DNA of 64,000 nucleotides. It comes from Pseudomonas hunanensis (GTDB lineage Bacteria > Pseudomonadota > Gammaproteobacteria > Pseudomonadales > Pseudomonadaceae). The notes under the pieces were generated by a model. That model searched no databases and had not been told where the DNA came from. It saw only the letters and a list, made by a program, of their open reading frames with translations. The stretch is from positions 1 to 64,000 of the forward strand of contig NZ_QJRC01000104.1 in assembly GCF_013393325.1 (NCBI RefSeq). Direction: 5' to 3'. Shown here piece by piece: positions 32,079-40,621 of the stretch (position 1 is its first letter; the number at the start of each line of letters is the position of its first letter). The translations under genes and the position numbers were made by a program.

Positions 32079-32906
32079 ATGCACTATCAGCAACCCAAGC
32101 AACTGCAAGCCGCCATTCTCGACTGGGCCGGCACCGTGGTGGATTTCGGCTCGTTTGCCCCCACCCAGATCTTTGTCGAGGCCTTTGCCGAGTTTGGCGT
32201 GCAGGTCAGCCTGGAAGAAGCCCGCGGGCCCATGGGGATGGGCAAGTGGGACCACATTCGCACCCTGTGCAATGTGCCGGCCATCGCTGCGCGTTACCAC
32301 GCCGCCTTCGGCCACACGCCAAGCGACGACGATGTAACAGCCATCTACGAGCGCTTCATGCCCTTGCAGATCGAGAAGATCGCCGACCATTCGGCGCTGA
32401 TCCCCGGAGCGCTGGAGGCCATCGCCCAGATGCGCCAACAAGGGCTGAAAATTGGCTCGTGCTCGGGTTACCCGGCGGTGGTGATGGAAAAGGTAGTGGC
32501 CCTGGCCTTGCGCAACGGTTACAGCGCCGACCACGTGGTGGCAACCGACGAGGTACCCAATGGCCGCCCCTACCCCGCGCAGGCACTGGCCAACGTGGTC
32601 GCCCTGGGGGTGAGCGACGTGGCAGCTTGCGTCAAGGTCGACGACACCTGGCCGGGTATTCTCGAAGGGCGCAGCGCCGGGATGTGGACCGTGGCCCTGA
32701 CCTGCTCAGGCAACGCGCTTGGGCTCACCCATGAGCAGTACAAGGCCCTGCCCGAAGCGGAACTGGAACAGCAACGCCAGCGCATCGGCAGCCTGTTCGA
32801 AGGGTCGCGACCGCATTACCTGATCGACACCATCGCCGAGCTACCCGGGGTAATCGCCGATATCAACGCCCGCCTGGCGCGCGGGGAAATGCCCCAGAGC
32901 AGTTGA
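32079..32906 (+). CDS. phnX: Phosphonoacetaldehyde hydrolase (phosphonatase)
   Basis: 275 residues of the HAD superfamily. The nucleophile D15 is in LDWAGTVVD, the Schiff-base lysine is K56 in GPMGMGKWDHI, motif II is CSGYP, and the metal-binding Asp pair is in VKVDDTWPGI. It cleaves the C-P bond of phosphonoacetaldehyde to acetaldehyde and phosphate. TGGAG lies upstream of the ATG. It closes the island; a putida-type repeat hairpin follows. No phnW gene is present within the window, so the aldehyde must come from another enzyme or from a distant phnW. Confidence 0.93.
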   Translation: MHYQQPKQLQAAILDWAGTVVDFGSFAPTQIFVEAFAEFGVQVSLEEARGPMGMGKWDHIRTLCNVPAIAARYHAAFGHTPSDDDVTAIYERFMPLQIEKIADHSALIPGALEAIAQMRQQGLKIGSCSGYPAVVMEKVVALALRNGYSADHVVATDEVPNGRPYPAQALANVVALGVSDVAACVKVDDTWPGILEGRSAGMWTVALTCSGNALGLTHEQYKALPEAELEQQRQRIGSLFEGSRPHYLIDTIAELPGVIADINARLARGEMPQSS

Positions 32907-32975
32907 GACCTAAGCTGCGCGGTCAACCCCGCACCCACAAGGATTGCGCCGGCCTTCAGGGTTGTGCAACGCCCT

Positions 32976-33003
32976 TGTGGGCGCGGGCTTGCCCGCGAAG
33001 AGG
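32976..33003. repeat. Putida-type REP hairpin after phnX
   Basis: CGCGGGC-TT-GCCCGCG within 'tgtgggcgcgggcttgcccgcgaag', the best-known P. putida repeat form. It may also end phnX transcription. Confidence 0.7.
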
Positions 33004-33024
33004 CCAGCACAGGCCCAGCAAAGC

Positions 33025-33032
33025 TGTATACA
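33025..33032. promoter_or_regulatory. TGTATACA dyad before the 8-oxoguanine deaminase gene
   Basis: A perfect 8-bp palindrome about 80 bases before the start, with a looser copy (TTGATTACAATG) after it. The form resembles GntR-family operators; the regulator is not in view. Confidence 0.35.
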
Positions 33033-33111
33033 ATCAGCAAAAATCTTGATTACAATGCCCTGCGCCTATGACATCGGTAATCGCCGATGCGTATTGCGGC
33101 AGGCTTACGCC

Positions 33112-34485
33112 ATGTCACCTACAACCCCTGCAAAAACGCTACTCGTCAAAAACGCCGCTCTGTTGGTCACCATGGACGGCCAACGCCGCGAGATCAAGAA
33201 CGGCGGCCTGTTCATCGAAGACAACCTGATCAAACAGGTCGGCCCCAGCGATACCCTGCCACAACAAGCCGACGTCGTCCTCGACATGGCCGGCAAAGTG
33301 GTCATCCCTGGCCTGGTCAACACCCACCACCACATGTACCAGAGCCTCACCCGCGTGGTACCGGCGGCCCAGGACGGCGAACTGTTCAACTGGCTGACCA
33401 ACCTGTACCCGATCTGGGCACGCCTGACCCCCGAAATGATCGCGGTGTCGACCCAGACCGCCATGGCCGAGCTGATCCTCTCCGGCTGCACCACCTCCAG
33501 CGACCACCTGTACATCTACCCCAACGGTTGCAAGCTCGATGACAGCATCCACGCTGCCGCCGAGATCGGCATGCGCTTCCACGCCGCACGCGGCAGCATG
33601 AGCGTGGGCCAGAGCCAGGGCGGCTTGCCACCCGACTCGGTGGTGGAAAAGGAAGCCGACATCCTCAAGGAATCGCAACGCCTGATCGAGGACTACCACG
33701 ACGCCAGCCACGGCTCGATGCGCCGCATCGTGGTCGCGCCGTGCTCGCCGTTCTCGGTCAGCCGTGACTTGATGCGTGAAGCTGCCGTGCTGGCGCGCCA
33801 GTACGGGGTGTCGCTGCACACCCACCTGGCCGAAAACGTCAACGACATCGCCTACAGCCGCGAAAAGTTCGGCATGACCCCTGCCGAATACGCCGAAGAC
33901 CTCGGCTGGGTCGGCCACGATGTCTGGCATGCCCACTGTGTACAGCTCGACCAGCATGGCATCGAGCTGTTCGCCCGCACCGGCACCGGCGTTGCCCACT
34001 GCCCATGCTCGAACATGCGCCTGGCCTCGGGTATCGCCCCGGTGCGCAAGATGCGCGACCACGGCGTACCGGTGGGCCTGGGGGTCGATGGCTCGGCGTC
34101 CAACGACGGCGCCAGCATGATCGGTGAAGTGCGCCAGGCCTTGCTGCTCCAGCGGGTGGGCTTCGGCCCCGACGCCATGACCGCACGCGAAGCCCTGGAA
34201 ATCGCCACCCTCGGCGGCGCCAAGGTGCTCAACCGCAATGACATCGGCGCCCTGGCCCCCGGCATGGTCGCCGACTTCGTCGCGTTCGACCTGGGCCACG
34301 TGGCCTATGCCGGCGGCCACCACGACCCGCTGGCAGCGCTGGTGTTCTGCACGCCAACCCAAGTGCACACCAGCGTGATCAACGGCCGTGTGGTGGTGAA
34401 GGATGGCCAGCTGGCCACCGTCGACCTGCCACGCGTGCTGGAGCGCCACAACCAGCTGGCACACCAGTTGGTCAGCGGCGCGTGA
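33112..34485 (+). CDS. 8-oxoguanine deaminase (amidohydrolase)
   Basis: 457 residues. Zinc ligands are visible as H72 and H74 in VNTHHHMYQ, then HTHLAEN, HAHCVQLD and the Asp of GVDGSASND. The close match in motif style to the P. aeruginosa 8-oxoguanine deaminase group (formerly called hydroxydechloroatrazine ethylaminohydrolase) supports release of ammonia from 8-oxoguanine to give uric acid. The ATG after CAGGC was chosen over a longer frame that begins in the upstream repeat. It is followed by a purine permease in the same direction, consistent with purine salvage or catabolism. Confidence 0.85.
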   Translation: MSPTTPAKTLLVKNAALLVTMDGQRREIKNGGLFIEDNLIKQVGPSDTLPQQADVVLDMAGKVVIPGLVNTHHHMYQSLTRVVPAAQDGELFNWLTNLYPIWARLTPEMIAVSTQTAMAELILSGCTTSSDHLYIYPNGCKLDDSIHAAAEIGMRFHAARGSMSVGQSQGGLPPDSVVEKEADILKESQRLIEDYHDASHGSMRRIVVAPCSPFSVSRDLMREAAVLARQYGVSLHTHLAENVNDIAYSREKFGMTPAEYAEDLGWVGHDVWHAHCVQLDQHGIELFARTGTGVAHCPCSNMRLASGIAPVRKMRDHGVPVGLGVDGSASNDGASMIGEVRQALLLQRVGFGPDAMTAREALEIATLGGAKVLNRNDIGALAPGMVADFVAFDLGHVAYAGGHHDPLAALVFCTPTQVHTSVINGRVVVKDGQLATVDLPRVLERHNQLAHQLVSGA

Positions 34486-34607
34486 TGCACCCGGGCTGCT
34501 GCGCCCCAAGCCGGGCGCAGCTGCCCATTCCTGCCTGTTCTTTTCTCAACGAATGCGACTGAGACCGTGCTGTTAGACGCATAAAATAACAAAGCGAGCT
34601 ACTCACC

Positions 34608-36113
34608 ATGACTTCTCCCGCTTCACCTCGTCCAGAAGACGAGAACCTCGGCGTGGGCGCCAACCTGGCTTACGGCCTGCAGCATGTACTGACCATGTAT
34701 GGCGGCATGATCGCCGTGCCGCTGATCATCGGCCAAGCCGCCGGCCTCAGCGCTGGCGACGTTGGCCTGCTGATCGCCGCGTCGCTGTTCGCCGGCGGCC
34801 TGGCAACGCTGCTGCAGACCTTGGGCATTCCCTTCTTCGGCTGCCGCCTGCCACTGGTCCAAGGGGTGTCCTTCGCCAGCGTCGCCACCATGGTCGCGAT
34901 CATCGGCAATGACGGTATCGGGGGCATGCAGGTGGTGTTCGGCGCAGTGATCGTGTCATCGCTGGTCGGCCTGCTGATCACCCCGCTGTTCTCACGCATC
35001 ATCAAGTACTTTCCGCCATTGGTGACCGGCATCGTCATCACCACCATCGGCCTGACCTTGATGCCGGTGACCGCGCGCTGGGCCATGGGCGGCAACAGCC
35101 AGGCCGCCGACTTCGGCAGCCCGGCTAACATTGGCCTGGCCGCGTTCACCCTGGCCTCGGTACTGCTGCTGAGCAAGCTGGGCAGTGCCAACCTGTCGCG
35201 CCTGTCGATCCTGCTGGCGATCGTGATCGGCACGCTGGCGGCGATGGCCACCGGCATGGCGGATTTCTCCCAGGCACTGCAAGGGCCGTGGATGGCCATG
35301 CCCGAGGTGCTGCACTTCGGTGCGCCGCAGTTCCAGGTGGCGGCGATTCTGTCCATGCTTATCGTCATCGTGGTGACCATGGTCGAGACCTCGGCCGACA
35401 TCCTGGCGGTGGGTGAAATCATCGGCACCCCGGTCGACTCCAAGCGACTGGGCAATGGCCTGCGCGCCGACATGATTTCCAGCGCCCTGGCGCCGCTGTT
35501 CGGCTCGTTCACGCAAAGTGCCTTCGCGCAGAACGTCGGCCTGGTGGCCGTGACCGGGGTGAAGAGCCGCTACGTGGTGGCCAGCGCCGGGCTGATCCTG
35601 GTGACCCTGGGGCTGCTGCCGGTGATGGGCCGGCTGGTCGCCGCGGTGCCTACAGCGGTGCTCGGTGGCGCCGGGCTGGTGCTGTTCGGCACGGTCGCGG
35701 CCAGCGGCATCCGCACCTTGGCCCAGGTGGACTACCGCAACAACATGAACCTGATCATTGTCGCCACCTCGATCGGCTTTGGCATGATCCCGATCGCAGC
35801 GCCAGGCTTCTATCACCACTTCCCGGCCTGGTTCGAGACCATCTTCCACTCGGGCATCAGCTCGGCGGCGATCATGGCGATTCTGCTCAACCTGCTGTTC
35901 AACCACCTGCGCGCTGGCAACTCCGATCAACAGTCGGTGTTCGTCGCGGCCAGCGAGCGCACCCTGCGCTACCGGGACATCGCCGGGTTGAATGAAGGCG
36001 ATGTGTTCCGTGATGGCAAGCTGTATGACCGGGACGGCAACGAAGTGCCGATCATGGAGGCTGATGAGGGGCACTTCAAAACGGGTAAGACGTCAGTGGC
36101 GCACATGCACTGA
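34608..36113 (+). CDS. NCS2-family nucleobase:cation symporter (xanthine/uric acid type)
   Basis: 501 residues with about 12-14 membrane segments. The family signature QNVGLVAVTGVKSRYV and the first-helix GLQHVLTMYGGMIAVPL place it in the xanthine-uric acid permease branch. The C-terminal tail of about 45 polar residues is cytoplasmic. It follows the 8-oxoguanine deaminase by 122 bases, so it is likely to import the purine substrate or uric acid relatives. Confidence 0.87.
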   Translation: MTSPASPRPEDENLGVGANLAYGLQHVLTMYGGMIAVPLIIGQAAGLSAGDVGLLIAASLFAGGLATLLQTLGIPFFGCRLPLVQGVSFASVATMVAIIGNDGIGGMQVVFGAVIVSSLVGLLITPLFSRIIKYFPPLVTGIVITTIGLTLMPVTARWAMGGNSQAADFGSPANIGLAAFTLASVLLLSKLGSANLSRLSILLAIVIGTLAAMATGMADFSQALQGPWMAMPEVLHFGAPQFQVAAILSMLIVIVVTMVETSADILAVGEIIGTPVDSKRLGNGLRADMISSALAPLFGSFTQSAFAQNVGLVAVTGVKSRYVVASAGLILVTLGLLPVMGRLVAAVPTAVLGGAGLVLFGTVAASGIRTLAQVDYRNNMNLIIVATSIGFGMIPIAAPGFYHHFPAWFETIFHSGISSAAIMAILLNLLFNHLRAGNSDQQSVFVAASERTLRYRDIAGLNEGDVFRDGKLYDRDGNEVPIMEADEGHFKTGKTSVAHMH

Positions 36114-36130
36114 CACTGCTCCTCTATAGG

Positions 36131-36162
36131 CTGGCGCGGTCTCCTGGAGGAAACCGCGCCAG
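36131..36162. terminator. Bidirectional hairpin between permease and SDR genes
   Basis: CTGGCGCGGT and its exact complement ACCGCGCCAG flank an inner CTCC-T-GGAG dyad. It lies between two convergent genes; T-runs are absent on both sides. Confidence 0.6.
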
Positions 36163-36175
36163 TCGATCGGGTCGG

Positions 36176-36907
36176 TTATTGCTGCTGACGGGTAGCGCAC
36201 ACCACAATTTCGCGAATGCACACCGATTGCGGTTGGCCATAGGCAAAGCCGATGGTCTCGGCAATGGTCTGCGCCGTCAGCACCCCGCCCATTTCCTGCT
36301 TCCAGTCGTTGTAGCCCGCCTTGATGGCGTCATCGGTCGTGTGGCTGAGCAGTTCGGTGTCGACAGCGCCCGGCTCGATGGTGATCACCCGCACGTTACT
36401 CGGTGCCAGTTCTTCGCGCAGGTTTTCCGACAGGCCTGTAACGGCGAACTTGGTACCGACATAGGCGACATGGTTGGGGAAGGCCTTGCGCCCGGCCACG
36501 GAGCTGACGTTGATGATGGTGCCGTGCTTGCGCTCGACCATGCCGCCGGCCACGGCATGGATGCCGTTGAGCAGCCCACGCACGTTCACGTCGAGCATGC
36601 GGTTCCACTGCTCTGGGTCCTGCGTGGCGATTGCGCCCAGCAGCATTACACCGGCATTGTTGATGATCGCGTCGACCGGGCCAAAGCGTGCCTCGGCCTC
36701 GGCAACGGCAGCCAGCACAGCCGCGCGGTCAGTCACATCGACCGGCAGCGCCAGCGTGTTGGGCAACTGCAGTTGTTGCATCGGCGCCAGGCGGCGAGAC
36801 AGCAGCAACAGTGCATGGCCGCGGCTGGACAGCAGCTTGGCGGTGGCCAGGCCAATGCCGGAGCTGGCACCGGTAATTACCACCAGCGGTTTATGGGTGT
36901 TGGTCAT
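36176..36907 (-). CDS. Short-chain dehydrogenase/reductase (SDR)
   Basis: 243 residues of the classical SDR fold. Cofactor motif TGASSGIG, then NNAG, the catalytic Ser in NVSSVAG, and YVGTK holding the Tyr and Lys. An Arg after the second strand (LLSRR) favours NADP. The start with AGGA nine bases upstream was chosen; an ATG three codons earlier sits too close to the same ribosome site. It is divergent from a short LysR regulator, which is therefore its likely controller. The substrate is unknown; the branch is the YdfG-like 'SDR family oxidoreductase'. Confidence 0.85.
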   Translation of the reverse strand: MTNTHKPLVVITGASSGIGLATAKLLSSRGHALLLLSRRLAPMQQLQLPNTLALPVDVTDRAAVLAAVAEAEARFGPVDAIINNAGVMLLGAIATQDPEQWNRMLDVNVRGLLNGIHAVAGGMVERKHGTIINVSSVAGRKAFPNHVAYVGTKFAVTGLSENLREELAPSNVRVITIEPGAVDTELLSHTTDDAIKAGYNDWKQEMGGVLTAQTIAETIGFAYGQPQSVCIREIVVCATRQQQ

Positions 36908-37018
36908 GGTCGCCATCCTGTTATCCAATTTGCCTATGGGTAAGAAGTAGAGCGAGTATAGAAGCCAGTTTTTCTGCCGAAAAATGGGAAATTCCTTTCG
37001 CAACCATCGGCATCACTT

Positions 37019-37031
37019 ATGGGTAACCCAT
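37019..37031. promoter_or_regulatory. Palindrome overlapping the LysR start codon
   Basis: ATGGGT-A-ACCCAT is a perfect dyad whose right arm includes the first two bases of the ATG start at 37030. A half copy (TATGGGTAA) lies at 36935-36943, nearer the SDR gene. The positions suit autorepression with control of the SDR promoter. Confidence 0.5.
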
Positions 37032-37803
37032 GGATTATCGCCAGCTCCGTGCTTTCATCGCCGTGTTCGAAGAGCGCAACATCACCGCCGCCGCACGTTC
37101 GATACACCTTAGCCAACCGGCGCTGTCTGGCAGTATCAAGGCACTGGAAGAAGCCTTGGGCACCACGCTGTTCGTGCGCCAGGCCCGTGGCGTGGACGTG
37201 ACCGAAGATGCCCGCGCGCTGTACCCCGAGGCGCAACGGATGGTCGCCGATGCCAACCGCCTGCTGGGGCGTTTCAAGGGTGATCGTGAACGTTCACCGT
37301 TGCAGGTTGGCGTCGAGCAGGATGTAAGCAAAGCGGTGCTGGCCAAGCTTGTGCTGGCGGCGGCGGCCATCCAGCCCCCAGTGCGCCTGCAATTGGTAAC
37401 CGGCTGCATGGGCGAGGTGCGGCTGGCCAGCGAAGAGCAGCGCTGTGAAGATGAGTTGTTCTTGCCGCTGCACAGCGACCCGTTCGTGCTGGCCCTTGCA
37501 ACCCAGGCAAGCGCTGCCGAGCACTGGATTACCTGCCCTGCGCAGCCGAGCCATCAGCGCCTGCTGCCGTTCTACAGCGTGAACCCGGTAGCAGAAGCCG
37601 ATAGCTTTGTGTTGGCCCTGGAATTGGTCGCCGCCGGGCTGGGCGCTGCAATCGTGCCGCAGTCACTGGCCGCCGAGCATCCTGGCGTGCGCTGGCAACC
37701 CATGCCCCAACTGGACCTGCGTCGACGCATCGGCCTGTGCTACTCAGCCCAGGCGCTGGCGCTCGATGGCGTCATGCAACTGCGCGATGCCTTGCAGTGT
37801 TGA
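37030..37803 (+). CDS. LysR-family regulator, shorter than usual
   Basis: 257 residues against about 300 for the family. The helix-turn-helix is intact (MDYRQLRAFIAVFEERNITAA, SQPALSGSIKALEEALG). The effector domain is reduced: its first lobe is shortened between about residues 135 and 175. No frameshift is obvious, and the C terminus is orderly. It is divergent from the SDR gene by 122 bases, and the palindromes in this gap are likely binding sites. Whether the short effector domain still binds a ligand is unknown. Confidence 0.82.
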   Translation: MDYRQLRAFIAVFEERNITAAARSIHLSQPALSGSIKALEEALGTTLFVRQARGVDVTEDARALYPEAQRMVADANRLLGRFKGDRERSPLQVGVEQDVSKAVLAKLVLAAAAIQPPVRLQLVTGCMGEVRLASEEQRCEDELFLPLHSDPFVLALATQASAAEHWITCPAQPSHQRLLPFYSVNPVAEADSFVLALELVAAGLGAAIVPQSLAAEHPGVRWQPMPQLDLRRRIGLCYSAQALALDGVMQLRDALQC

Positions 37804-37820
37804 GTTGCCTTTAGTGGCAC

Positions 37821-38312
37821 TCACAGGGACATGATCATCTCATGCCACGCCATACCGCCGTGGTCCGATGGCGACGGCTTCACGTACTGGTAGCCCAGCT
37901 TCTGGTACAAGGGCACATGCTGCTCCTTGCACATCAGGTGAATGGTCTGCTTGCCCGCCGCCTGCATGCGTGCGATGAACGCGTCCATCAATAGCTTGGC
38001 GTAGCCTTTGCCCTGCTGCGCCGGGTCTACCACCACCGACATGATCACCACGTTCGGCGCTGCCGGGTCATGGCCGACCAGTTCCTTGAACGCTTCGTCG
38101 GACATCACCACGTCGTGGGCGCAGCCGCTGTTGATGAAACCCACGATCTCGCCGTCACGTTCCAGCAACAGGAAGCCTTGCGGGTACTGCGCGATACGCG
38201 TGCGGATTTTTTCCAGCGTGGCCGCCTCATCCCCCTCATAGGCGCCAATTTCGATGGCGTAGCAGCGCTCGGCATCTGCGGGAATGGGGGTGCGAAACTG
38301 GGGGGCGCTCAT
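37821..38312 (-). CDS. GNAT-family N-acetyltransferase
   Basis: 163 residues. The acetyl-CoA loop is VDPAQQGKGYAKLLMDAF, preceded by the strand VVIMSVVV and followed by HVPLYQKLGYQYV. AGGAAA precedes the ATG. It converges with the short LysR gene (17 bases apart). The acceptor is unknown; related proteins acetylate small amines. Confidence 0.85.
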   Translation of the reverse strand: MSAPQFRTPIPADAERCYAIEIGAYEGDEAATLEKIRTRIAQYPQGFLLLERDGEIVGFINSGCAHDVVMSDEAFKELVGHDPAAPNVVIMSVVVDPAQQGKGYAKLLMDAFIARMQAAGKQTIHLMCKEQHVPLYQKLGYQYVKPSPSDHGGMAWHEMIMSL

Positions 38313-38399
38313 GGCAGGTTTCCTAGGGCAAGGTGAAGGCAGCCAGCATGATAAATGAGCATCGACCTTGCGCTCCATCGTCGCGAACCGAGCAGGTCG

Positions 38400-38500
38400 C
38401 GACAGCCCAGCGCAATAAATGCAGTTTTTGCATATTAAGTTATATCTAAATTGAATTTTATTATTATGCAGAAAGCCTTTACTGTCTAAGCCACTCAGCC
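38400..38500 (+). promoter_or_regulatory. AT-rich promoter region of the ABC operon
   Basis: Bases about 38420-38470 are strikingly AT-rich (for example CATATTAAGTTATATC), in a high-GC genome. Such AT-rich stretches upstream of sulfonate and taurine-type operons in Pseudomonas are typical of CysB-controlled promoters. The assignment to CysB is inference. Confidence 0.4.
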
Positions 38501-38574
38501 GGCCTTGAGCTGCCGGTTTCTCGCACGCTACCCGACCACGTGGTGCCTGCCCCCTGATCGCACATGGAGGCGCC

Positions 38575-39645
38575 ATGCCCATTGCTTCATTCAACCGCCG
38601 TCAACTGCTGGCGTTGGCCGGCACCGCCACGGCGGCAACCTTGTTCGGCCGCTTGGCCTTCGCCGACAGCAGCCACGCCGGCCACAGCGAGCATGCCGTA
38701 CAACCCGTCGGCAGTGGCCTGGACCTGGAGAGCAACCGCTGGGTGCTGCCCGAACCGCGCAAGGTCAGGCTGGCGACCAACCTCAATGCCGTGTGCCTGG
38801 CACCGGTGGCCGTAGCCGACAGCCAAGGCATTTTCAAACGCCACAACCTGGATGTGGAATTCGTCAACTTCGGTAACTCCACCGAGGTGCTGCTGGAGTC
38901 GATGGCCACCGGCAAGGCCGATGCCGCCACCGGCATGGCACTGCGCTGGCTGAAAGCGCTGGAACAGGGCTTCGATGTCAAACTGACCGCCGGCACCCAT
39001 GGCGGCTGCCTGCGTCTGTTGACCCTGGACGGCGGCCCGCAGGACTTCGCGGCCTTGAAAGGCACCACCATCGGCGTCACCGACATGGCGGCAGCGGACA
39101 AGAACTTCTTCTCGCTGATGCTCAAGCGCCATGGCGTCGACCCGGTGCGCGACGTGACCTGGCGGGTCTACCCCATCGATCTGCTCAGCGTTGCCCTGCA
39201 AAAGGGCGAGATCCAGGCTGCCAGCGGTTCGGACCCACTCATGTACCGGGTCAAGCAGCAGCCAGGGTTCCGCGAGCTGGCGACCAATATGGTCGAGGAA
39301 TACGCCAACATGAGCTGCTGCGTGGTCGGCGTCAGCGGCCAGCTGGCGCGCAATGACACCCCGGTCGCTGCCGCCATCACTCACTCGATTCTGCAGGCCC
39401 ATGCGTGGGCATCGCGTAACCCCGACGCGGTGGCCGAAGAATTCCTCAAGTTCGCCATCAACACCTCCAAGGAAGAAGTACGCGCCATCCTCACCGAACA
39501 CACCCACGGTTATTACTCGGTGGGTAACACCTTCGTGAAGGAAATTGCCGTGTACGCCCGTGACCTGAAGAACATCGAGGTACTGCGCCCACGCACCGAC
39601 CCGCTGGAATTCGCGGAGAGCATCCATGCCAACGTATTCGCTTGA
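38575..39645 (+). CDS. ABC transporter substrate-binding protein (nitrate/sulfonate/taurine type)
   Basis: 356 residues. The N terminus FNRRQLLALAGTATAATLFG carries twin arginines at 8-9 and a hydrophobic stretch, suggesting Tat export, with cleavage near AFA-DSS (about residue 31). A His-rich linker (SSHAGHSEHA) follows. The mature domain is NMT1/SsuA-like: VRLATNLNAVCLAPVAVADSQGIFKRHNL. It overlaps the permease gene by 20 bases. Ligand unknown; an organosulfur anion is the best guess from the transporter class and the AT-rich promoter. Confidence 0.83.
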   Translation: MPIASFNRRQLLALAGTATAATLFGRLAFADSSHAGHSEHAVQPVGSGLDLESNRWVLPEPRKVRLATNLNAVCLAPVAVADSQGIFKRHNLDVEFVNFGNSTEVLLESMATGKADAATGMALRWLKALEQGFDVKLTAGTHGGCLRLLTLDGGPQDFAALKGTTIGVTDMAAADKNFFSLMLKRHGVDPVRDVTWRVYPIDLLSVALQKGEIQAASGSDPLMYRVKQQPGFRELATNMVEEYANMSCCVVGVSGQLARNDTPVAAAITHSILQAHAWASRNPDAVAEEFLKFAINTSKEEVRAILTEHTHGYYSVGNTFVKEIAVYARDLKNIEVLRPRTDPLEFAESIHANVFA

Positions 39646-40621
39646 GCAAAGCCGAACCGCCAAAGCACCCGCCATCGCCGTATGGCGTGGCGGCCTGCTT
39701 GCGGCACTGGCTTGGGTCGCCTTCGCGCTGTTCACCCAGTTCTACCCGGACGGTGGCAAACCTTGGCCATTCACCCGCGAACTGGCATTGGCGGGCGCAG
39801 TGGCCGGCGGGCTGCTGGCGCTGCTCGCACTGTTGCCGGGGGTGTTTACCCGCAGCGTCGCTCGGTTGCGGCCGGCCGCTGCGTGGCTGGTCGCCTTGCC
39901 CTTGTTGCTTGGCCTGTGGCTGCTGGTCACAGCCAAGGTGGTATTGCTGCCGGTACCGTTTTTCGCGCCGCCCCAGGCGCTGATCGAAGTGTTCGTCGAT
40001 GACTGGTCGCGGCTTGGCGAAAGCCTGCTGCATTCGCTGTGGCTGCTGCTCAACGGTGTAGTCATCGGCGGTGCGGCCGGTTTCATCGCCGGCGTGGCGA
40101 TTGGCTGGTCGCACCGGATCGGCTACTGGGTACACCCGGTGCTGCGCATCCTCGGGCCGGTACCGTCCACGGCGCTGCTGCCAATCTGCTTTTTCTTCTT
40201 CCCTTCCAGCTGGAGCGCCAGCGTGTTCCTGATAGCCCTGGCCACCTGGTTCCCGGTCACGGTACTGACCTGGTCCGGGGTGGCCAGCGTGGACAAGGCT
40301 TATTACGAAGTGGCGCGCACCCTGGGTGCCAGCGGGCGCTTCCTGGTCTGGCGGGTGGCGATCCCCGCTGCCCTGCCCCATGTGTTCGTCGGCCTGTTCA
40401 TGGGCCTGGGGGCTTCGTTCTCGGTGCTGGTTGTGGCCGAGATGATGGGGGTCAAGGCCGGCCTTGGCTGGTACCTGCAATGGGCGCAGGGCTGGGCCGC
40501 CTACGCCAACATGTATGCGGCGCTGTTGGTGATGGCATTGCTGTGCTCGGGGCTGATCACGCTGTTGTTCCTGGTGCGTGACCGGGTGCTGGCCTGGCAA
40601 AAGGGAGCAGTGAAATGGTGA
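39626..40621 (+). CDS. ABC transporter permease (SsuC/TauC-like)
   Basis: 331 residues, longer than the usual 260 because of an added N-terminal region with about three extra hydrophobic segments (residues 18-115). The core permease has the EAA-type loop YYEVARTLGASGRFLVWRVA. Overlaps the binding protein by 20 bases and the ATPase by 7. Confidence 0.87.
   Translation: MPTYSLEQSRTAKAPAIAVWRGGLLAALAWVAFALFTQFYPDGGKPWPFTRELALAGAVAGGLLALLALLPGVFTRSVARLRPAAAWLVALPLLLGLWLLVTAKVVLLPVPFFAPPQALIEVFVDDWSRLGESLLHSLWLLLNGVVIGGAAGFIAGVAIGWSHRIGYWVHPVLRILGPVPSTALLPICFFFFPSSWSASVFLIALATWFPVTVLTWSGVASVDKAYYEVARTLGASGRFLVWRVAIPAALPHVFVGLFMGLGASFSVLVVAEMMGVKAGLGWYLQWAQGWAAYANMYAALLVMALLCSGLITLLFLVRDRVLAWQKGAVKW

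Noticed and set aside
37821..38594. Longer version of the acetyltransferase reaching 38594
   Set aside because: The added 94 residues cross the AT-rich promoter of the ABC operon and lack domain features; the ATG at 38312 has a good ribosome site.
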